A stretch of DNA of 64,000 nt from a virus. Both the position numbers and the translations under genes were made by a program. This document shows, in pieces, positions 59,435 through 64,000 of the stretch. The notes beneath the pieces were generated by a model. That model was given only the letters and a program-made list of their open reading frames with translations, was not told where the DNA came from and made no database searches. Within the stretch, counting starts at the first letter, position 1. Every line of letters starts with the position of its first letter. The stretch is taken from IMG/VR virus record IMGVR_UViG_3300021963_000027, positions 62,001 to 126,000 of that record; one strand, 5' to 3'.

Positions 59435-60622
59435 ATGTTTAATAATCAACCATTCGCATCTCCTTTCCCAACGACTCCTTTTCAAACACCAAATAAAAAT
59501 AAAGAAGAACCCAAAAAAGGTAATGTTTATTTAAATTTTGTAGCGGATCGTCAGGGATGTGGACAATGGCGAGTAGGTTGGCCTGAACATCACATCAATA
59601 TGAATAATCTTGGTGAGTCTACATCACTCACTAAGATGATTTTCGATAAAAATTGGTTTCGAGATATTAAAACTGTCAAATTGCAAAGACAAGCATCTAC
59701 CCCTCAAAAACAATATTTTGAATTTCTCAAGAGCATTCAAGCAGAAATGGGATTCAAGATTATCTATGAAGTGGATGATGTTGTATTTCGTGAAGAGATT
59801 CCTGATTATAATTCAGGAAAACCATCGTTCGATAATGACGAAATCCGTCAAAATTGCGTTGACATGATGCGAATGGCAGATGAAGTCACAGTCACATGCA
59901 AGTTCATGCGTGATCTGTTTATCGAGAAAACAGGTCAAGGAAAAATCTCTGTGATTCCAAATTTTCCACCTGAATGGTGGATTGGACATTATTACGATTC
60001 TTATAAAATTGCTAAAAATTATGATAAAAATCGTAAAAAACCAAGAATCTTGTATTCTGGTTCAGGAGCGCACTTCGATGTGAAGAATGGTGGACAAGAT
60101 GATTTTTCTCATGTGTTGAAATTTATTATCGATAATAGATATAAATATCAATTCATTTTCATCGGCGCATTCCCTCCACAATTGCATCCATACATTCAAA
60201 ATGGAGAAATTGAATTCCATCATTGGCAGACATTGACGAATTATCCGAAATTTATTTCCGAATTAAACGTGCAGTTGACTCTTGCACCTTTGATGGATAA
60301 TAATTTCAATAAATCGAAGTCAGATATCAAATATATTGAAGGTGCTGTTTTGGGTATCCCTTGCATGTGTCAGGATTTAGTGACTTATGCAGATGTTCCT
60401 GATTTTCTGAAATTTAAAAATTCAGAGGACTTAGCTCTAAAAGTAGAGCAATTACTGAATTATAAAAATCGTGATCGTTATCACAATTTATCCAAAGAAT
60501 TGAGAAAACTTGGTGAAACGAGATTCCTCGAAAGACCTGAAAATATTGGAGCGTTTCTAGAATCAATGAATACACCATTTGGTGATCCATCTCGAAGATT
60601 TATGAAATACTGGAATGATTGA
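59435..60622 (+). CDS. Glycosyltransferase, GT-B type (GT4-like)
   Basis: A 395-residue protein. After a 35-residue Pro-rich head, GCGQWRVGWPEHHIN, KIIYEVDDVVF, VIPNFPPEWW, RILYSGSGAHFD, YQFIFIGAFP, YIEGAVLGIPCMCQD fit a GT-B enzyme with the usual E-x7-E-like end (IEGAVLGIP). Similar proteins occur in marine T4-like phages. Substrate not known. It stands apart from the main sugar-transfer cluster. Confidence 0.72.
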   Translation: MFNNQPFASPFPTTPFQTPNKNKEEPKKGNVYLNFVADRQGCGQWRVGWPEHHINMNNLGESTSLTKMIFDKNWFRDIKTVKLQRQASTPQKQYFEFLKSIQAEMGFKIIYEVDDVVFREEIPDYNSGKPSFDNDEIRQNCVDMMRMADEVTVTCKFMRDLFIEKTGQGKISVIPNFPPEWWIGHYYDSYKIAKNYDKNRKKPRILYSGSGAHFDVKNGGQDDFSHVLKFIIDNRYKYQFIFIGAFPPQLHPYIQNGEIEFHHWQTLTNYPKFISELNVQLTLAPLMDNNFNKSKSDIKYIEGAVLGIPCMCQDLVTYADVPDFLKFKNSEDLALKVEQLLNYKNRDRYHNLSKELRKLGETRFLERPENIGAFLESMNTPFGDPSRRFMKYWND

Positions 60623-60623
60623 T

Positions 60624-62039
60624 TTATCGGCTTATTTCCTCCCAGTCCATAGAAGCATATAACCCCGTAGTTCCGCTAGAACTATTAACACCAGCAACCA
60701 ATGTTAGCTCATAAGGAGTATTGGTAAATGAATTTCTCTCTAATTGAAATTTAAATAATGCTTCTTTTAGAATATCTACACCTGAAGAGCTTTGATTGTT
60801 AGAAGATATATACCCGCTAGCTAATACTCTACCACCAGCAAAACTTGTACCACTGATGTTGTATTCTACGGAACTATTTATTCCTGCACTTAACCAAGAT
60901 CCTCCTGTTGTTGTTCCACTGGCTACAACTCTCCAATTATAGACTTTATTATCTCCTGCACCTAAAATAGATAATGCAGTTAAAATAACAATAGCATCTA
61001 ATCTATCTGGAGAAGATCTTAGTTTAATAGAAACAATTGGATAATATGTATTTGCAGCCGCAAAGGTTCTTGGGGTATCAATTGGGATAGATGCTGCTTG
61101 TTGTAAGCCTCTTAACTCGTAACCACCTTCAGATATAGCAGTGCTACAAACTTGTTTTAATTTACTCGGTCCTGAAGTTGCAGCTTTATTTTCAATTTCA
61201 TATCTAAGCGGTAGTGATGCTGTTGTAATGTATGTTGAGTCAATTAAGTTAGCATGGTGAAAGTAATGGCAAGCTACAAACTGACCATTGATAACAAATC
61301 CTGTTCTCACAGTACCTAGACCGAGCCATTCAATGTCAGCCCATAGAATCTGCGCTTTTGTGATGTCTAGAGTAATTCCAGATTTTCCTGATCCGTCTAA
61401 GCGATCTACATTCCATTGTGATTGAGGGATACGGTTGGATGAAAGCGATCCAGAAGTAATGCTACGTTCAACCATGTAAAGAGTGCTATCGTCTAACTCT
61501 AAGTAGATACCATTATCAACACCAAAATAACCAACACGTTGTCTAAGATTTGTCTTGGCTTGGTTGAAGGTGAATGTATTTAACAGCTGTAAGCTCTTAC
61601 CAGGTTGATATGCAAATACTTTAGTAGTTTCGCGGTACACTTTAGAGCCGCTTAGAGCGTCAACTTTCAATTCTACAAGACCTTGATTTTGAACGAATTC
61701 CGCAGAAGCAGAGGTTGTTGTAGTTCCACCTGTTAATGTTGCCCAAAGGTTGTTATCCGCATATCTATGAGACGAGTCAAAAAGAGTCAAAGGACTTGAT
61801 GTTCTCGTTCTTCCGAATGCGTCACTTGCCATGTTGAAATTGCCACTAAAGTTGCTTGTCGTGTCATCAATATTTTTTACCAAAACAGCATATTTTGGAT
61901 ATTCGACTATTTGGGGAGAACCGAAAGATGGATCTGCCATTGCCGATGTTGCTGGAAATCTGACATCATTTACAATCTCAACAAATTTACCGCTTTCGGT
62001 ATTTGCAGCGTTTGTCCATACTTTAGTATTAATTGGCAT
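60624..62039 (-). CDS. Virion structural protein, tail/fibre-type
   Basis: A 471-residue all-beta protein. RQRVGYFGVDNGIYLELDDS, WNVDRLDGSGKSGITLDITK and QILWADIEWLGLGTVRTGFV form a block I know from structural proteins of marine T4-like phages, perhaps a tail or fibre carbohydrate-binding part. Late element at 5 nt. It lies between the GT-B gene and gene 43. Confidence 0.68.
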   Translation of the reverse strand: MPINTKVWTNAANTESGKFVEIVNDVRFPATSAMADPSFGSPQIVEYPKYAVLVKNIDDTTSNFSGNFNMASDAFGRTRTSSPLTLFDSSHRYADNNLWATLTGGTTTTSASAEFVQNQGLVELKVDALSGSKVYRETTKVFAYQPGKSLQLLNTFTFNQAKTNLRQRVGYFGVDNGIYLELDDSTLYMVERSITSGSLSSNRIPQSQWNVDRLDGSGKSGITLDITKAQILWADIEWLGLGTVRTGFVINGQFVACHYFHHANLIDSTYITTASLPLRYEIENKAATSGPSKLKQVCSTAISEGGYELRGLQQAASIPIDTPRTFAAANTYYPIVSIKLRSSPDRLDAIVILTALSILGAGDNKVYNWRVVASGTTTGGSWLSAGINSSVEYNISGTSFAGGRVLASGYISSNNQSSSGVDILKEALFKFQLERNSFTNTPYELTLVAGVNSSSGTTGLYASMDWEEISR

Positions 62040-62044
62040 ATTTT

Positions 62045-62050
62045 TATTTA
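62045..62050 (-). promoter_or_regulatory. Late-promoter-like TAAATA, 5 nt before gene 62039
   Basis: Minus-strand TAAATA with 5 nt to ATG 62039; divergent from the early gp43 promoter. Confidence 0.66.
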
Positions 62051-62075
62051 ATCATTTGATGAGGTTAATATCGTA

Positions 62076-62103
62076 TTGACTTTTGCATTTCGTGGTTTAT
62101 CAT
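62076..62103 (+). promoter_or_regulatory. Sigma70-like promoter of gene 43, leaderless
   Basis: TTGACT (62076-62081), 16-nt spacer, TATCAT (62098-62103), then seven... six T residues and ATG at 62110, so +1 coincides with the start codon. Confidence 0.6.
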
Positions 62104-62109
62104 TTTTTT

Positions 62110-62502
62110 ATGTATAGGAATTGTATTTACAACAACCGTGAGCGTAAGATTTTCTTATGGACATGGGATGAAAACGGAGAGCGTGTAAAAGAAGAACACG
62201 ACTTCAAACCATATATTCTTTTAGAGGATAAAGGTGGTAAAGAGAAATCCATCTATGGGACTCCTCTCAAAAAGAAAGAATTTGCTTCTTCGTATGACAG
62301 AAATAATTTCGTAAAAGATAGTAATATCAAGCGAATCTACGAAAACCTTCCCCCATATCAACAATTTTTGATTGATAATTATTGGTCAGTTTGTGAGGAT
62401 GACAATTTCTCCCAATATCCTTTGAAGGTTGCTTATCTAGACATCGAGTGTCCATGTTCTAATTATACAAGTGATCATGAAGTTAAAATACGTAAAAAAT
62501 AG
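62110..62502 (+). CDS. 43: DNA polymerase gp43, N-terminal piece
   Basis: Start at ATG 62110. The 130-residue piece covers the N-terminal domain (IFLWTWDENGERVKEEHDF, YILLED) and the first exonuclease motif, VAYLDIECP (D-x-E). It then runs PCSNYTSDHEVKIRKK and stops. The rest of gp43 resumes at 63377. Family B replicative polymerase with 3'-5' proofreading. The split separates Exo I from Exo II. Confidence 0.85.
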   Translation: MYRNCIYNNRERKIFLWTWDENGERVKEEHDFKPYILLEDKGGKEKSIYGTPLKKKEFASSYDRNNFVKDSNIKRIYENLPPYQQFLIDNYWSVCEDDNFSQYPLKVAYLDIECPCSNYTSDHEVKIRKK

Positions 62503-62504
62503 AA

Positions 62505-62529
62505 TTTAGATATCGAATGTCCTAAATAG
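62505..62529 (+). pseudogene. Short copy of the gp43 Exo I motif
   Basis: TTAGATATCGAATGTCCT (62506-62523) encodes L-D-I-E-C-P and repeats 62437-62454 of the gp43 N-piece with synonymous changes; it is followed by AAA TAG. The TAAATA of the next gene overlaps its end. It is a scar of gene-43 sequence brought in with the endonuclease. Confidence 0.75.
62523..62528 (+). promoter_or_regulatory. Late-promoter-like TAAATA, 5 nt before HNH gene 62534
   Basis: TAAATA with 5 nt to ATG 62534, embedded in the gp43 scar. Confidence 0.62.
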
Positions 62530-62533
62530 TAAT

Positions 62534-63406
62534 ATGGACTATCAATATCAATACGATAATTTAATCAAAACATATAAAAATCGCGAATCAGAAGTAATTA
62601 AAGATTATTATGAGACACATCATATAACTCCTATCTGTAAGGGTGGGAATAATGATATTACTAATTTAGTGAAATTATCTGCTAAAGCACATTATGTCGC
62701 ACACCATTTATTATGTATGATATATCCCAACGACTACCAGTTAGCATGTGCGTTCAACGGTATGTGCGCTAAAAATACAAAAAATAGTAAAAGGGAATAT
62801 TCTGCAAGAATGTACCAAACAGCGAGAAAACATTTTTCTAAAAATCACCCGTGTAAACGACCTGAAATTAAACAGAAATCTGCTGAAACTCGTAACAAAA
62901 ACTATGAGATAAATAAGAAAAAAAGATCAGAAAAGACGATTATTAGCTTAATCAATAAATATAATGAATCGGGTATTAATCATGATGGGGGATATTTGAG
63001 GTGTGAAAATTGTAATAATAAAATACCTCATGATCATAAAAGATTTTGTGGTAAGCTGTGTCACGATATTTTTCAAACTAAAAACTTTCATAGAAGTGAT
63101 ATCCAACACCAAAAGATGGTTGAAAACATTAATAAATATTTCACCAATCTACCAGAAGATAAATTGAAAAAACATCTTGAAAATTCTATTCACTCTGATA
63201 AAGTTGATCATGTTAAACGAGGTTTAGAAATTTCAAAAGCTAAAAAAGGTAAATCGACAAATCAAAATGAAATTATGGGTAAGAGATTTGCCGTAATGAG
63301 TGATTCAGAATTCGACAAACATTTAGAAACATTATCACCTTGGGTACATACTAGATTTAAAAAATTGAGAGAAAAATGGAAAAACATATTACAGTCGGAG
63401 AGTTGA
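62534..63406 (+). CDS. HNH homing endonuclease interrupting gene 43
   Basis: A 290-residue protein. The N-terminal HNH core is ETHHITPICKGGNNDITN, then LSAKAHYVAHHLLCMIYP. The middle has a Cys cluster (CENCNN, CGKLCHD) and NUMOD-like basic segments (RPEIKQKSAETRNKNY; GLEISKAKKGKST). Its last 30 bp overlap the start of the gp43 C-piece in another frame. There is no room for a group I intron, so this is a split-gene insertion. Confidence 0.85.
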   Translation: MDYQYQYDNLIKTYKNRESEVIKDYYETHHITPICKGGNNDITNLVKLSAKAHYVAHHLLCMIYPNDYQLACAFNGMCAKNTKNSKREYSARMYQTARKHFSKNHPCKRPEIKQKSAETRNKNYEINKKKRSEKTIISLINKYNESGINHDGGYLRCENCNNKIPHDHKRFCGKLCHDIFQTKNFHRSDIQHQKMVENINKYFTNLPEDKLKKHLENSIHSDKVDHVKRGLEISKAKKGKSTNQNEIMGKRFAVMSDSEFDKHLETLSPWVHTRFKKLREKWKNILQSES

Positions 63407-64000
63407 GGTCATATATTGGCGAATATGAGGTTTGGGATGAAGAACGTGGTAGATGGGTTGATATCACTGATTCGTGTTACTTGAAAAAAGGTGGTTTTCC
63501 AGAACCAGAAACAGCAGAAGCAGTGATAAATCTGATCACTGTGTTCGATTCATTTTCTAAAATGTATCATGTCTTCGGTCTGAAGAATTACCACACAACC
63601 AGAGATGATGTTCGATATTATTTTTGTAAATCAGAAGAAGATTTGCTCAAATCATTTATCAAGTATTTCAGAAAAGAGGGATTTGATGTGATTAGTGGAT
63701 GGAACATAGCAGGATTCGATATCCCATACTTGATCAACAGAATCACATTTGAATTGGGAGAAGAATGGGCGAAGAAATTGTCACCAATTGAAAGGATTTA
63801 CGAAAAGACAAATCCAAATGGTAAATTTGGAATGCCTACCAAGGAGTATGTGATCGAAGGAATTTCTATTTTGGATTATTATGTGATGTATATGAAATTC
63901 AGCTTAGAGAAGCAAGAATCATACAAGTTGGATAATATCGGAGAAGTTGAATTAGGTATCAATAAAATTCAGCATGAAGGTAATCTATGGGAATTGGCTA
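63377..64000 (+). CDS. 43: DNA polymerase gp43, C-terminal piece (continues past the window)
   Basis: Open from ATG 63377 to the window end (208 codons). It begins MEKHITVGELRSYIGEYEVW, then FPEPETAEAVINLITVFDSF, VFGLKNYHTT, Exo II VISGWNIAGFDIPYLINRI and SILDYYVMYMKF, all in the order of T4 gp43. A GAGAG lies 8 nt upstream as a weak ribosome site. Whether the two pieces assemble into an active enzyme cannot be told from sequence. Confidence 0.85.

Noticed and set aside
62437-63406. Group I or II intron in gene 43
   Set aside because: Only about 31 bp lie between the first piece's stop and the HNH start, and the HNH gene overlaps the second piece. There is no room for an intron core.
1-64000. 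CRISPR arrays, insertion sequences or integrase genes
   Set aside because: No regularly spaced repeat array, transposase or integrase motif was found. Mobile genes here are homing endonucleases.

Overview
The window is one piece of a large, AT-rich tailed-phage genome of the T4 superfamily (contractile-tailed myovirus). It carries a nearly full T4 core set: major capsid protein (gp23), scaffold (gp22), prohead protease (gp21), a small core protein (gp67/68-like), portal (gp20), head-completion nuclease (gp4), tail stabiliser (gp15-like) and a split gp5-like hub. The replication, recombination and transcription genes are gp43, gp46, gp47, UvsW, a UvsY candidate, a gp62-like clamp-loader subunit, the gp55 late sigma factor, a gp31-like cochaperonin, NrdA/NrdB, ThyX and PhoH. 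The host cannot be read from the sequence. Promoters are TTGACA/TATAAT-like plus a T4-type TAAATA late element.

Layout. 1-1243: seven tRNA genes (Asn, Lys, Glu, Thr, Tyr, Pro, Gln) with an HNH endonuclease gene between the last two. 1285-11690: mostly small unknown genes, plus a CCA-adding enzyme, ThyX, a SLOG protein, a 3D-domain exported protein, a DUF1353 protein, an endolysin and a ClpP-like protease. 11795-14425: nrdB-nrdA. 14426-30711: virion genes, mostly on the minus strand, with a GIY-YIG endonuclease and two plus-strand orphans (an NNGS-repeat protein and a membrane PAS protein). 30721-36736: AAA+ ATPase, XPD/DinG-like helicase, cochaperonin, clamp-loader subunit and DNA methylase. 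34945-41899: a block of eight glycosyltransferase-type genes and one methyltransferase. 41901-45558: a NAD/phosphoribosyl module (NAMPT-like, HAD, PRPP-synthetase-like, NadR-type kinase). 45620-51390: PhoH, a second run of small late genes and a second DNA methylase. 51407-64000: recombination and late-transcription genes, then gp46 and gp43, both broken by insertions.

Three patterns tie the window together. (1) At least a dozen otherwise unrelated small proteins begin with a short aromatic/hydrophobic peptide ending in [L/I/F/M]-x-E. It resembles the T4 capsid-targeting sequence of internal proteins (MKTYQEFIAE), which gp21 cleaves. The phage may load a large cargo of proteins into the head for injection, including a CCA-adding enzyme and protease-like, GNAT-like and ADP-ribosyltransferase-like proteins. 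(2) Twenty-three genes start exactly 5 nt after a TAAATA hexamer, which would put the gp55-type transcription start on the A of the start codon. Several early genes start exactly 6 nt after a sigma70-like -10 box. Both suggest leaderless mRNAs. (3) Gene 46 and gene 43 are interrupted next to homing endonucleases. Copies of gp46 3' sequence, each carrying a late promoter, flank two cassettes; the longest is a 42-codon remnant. A six-codon copy of the gp43 exonuclease motif precedes the endonuclease inserted there.
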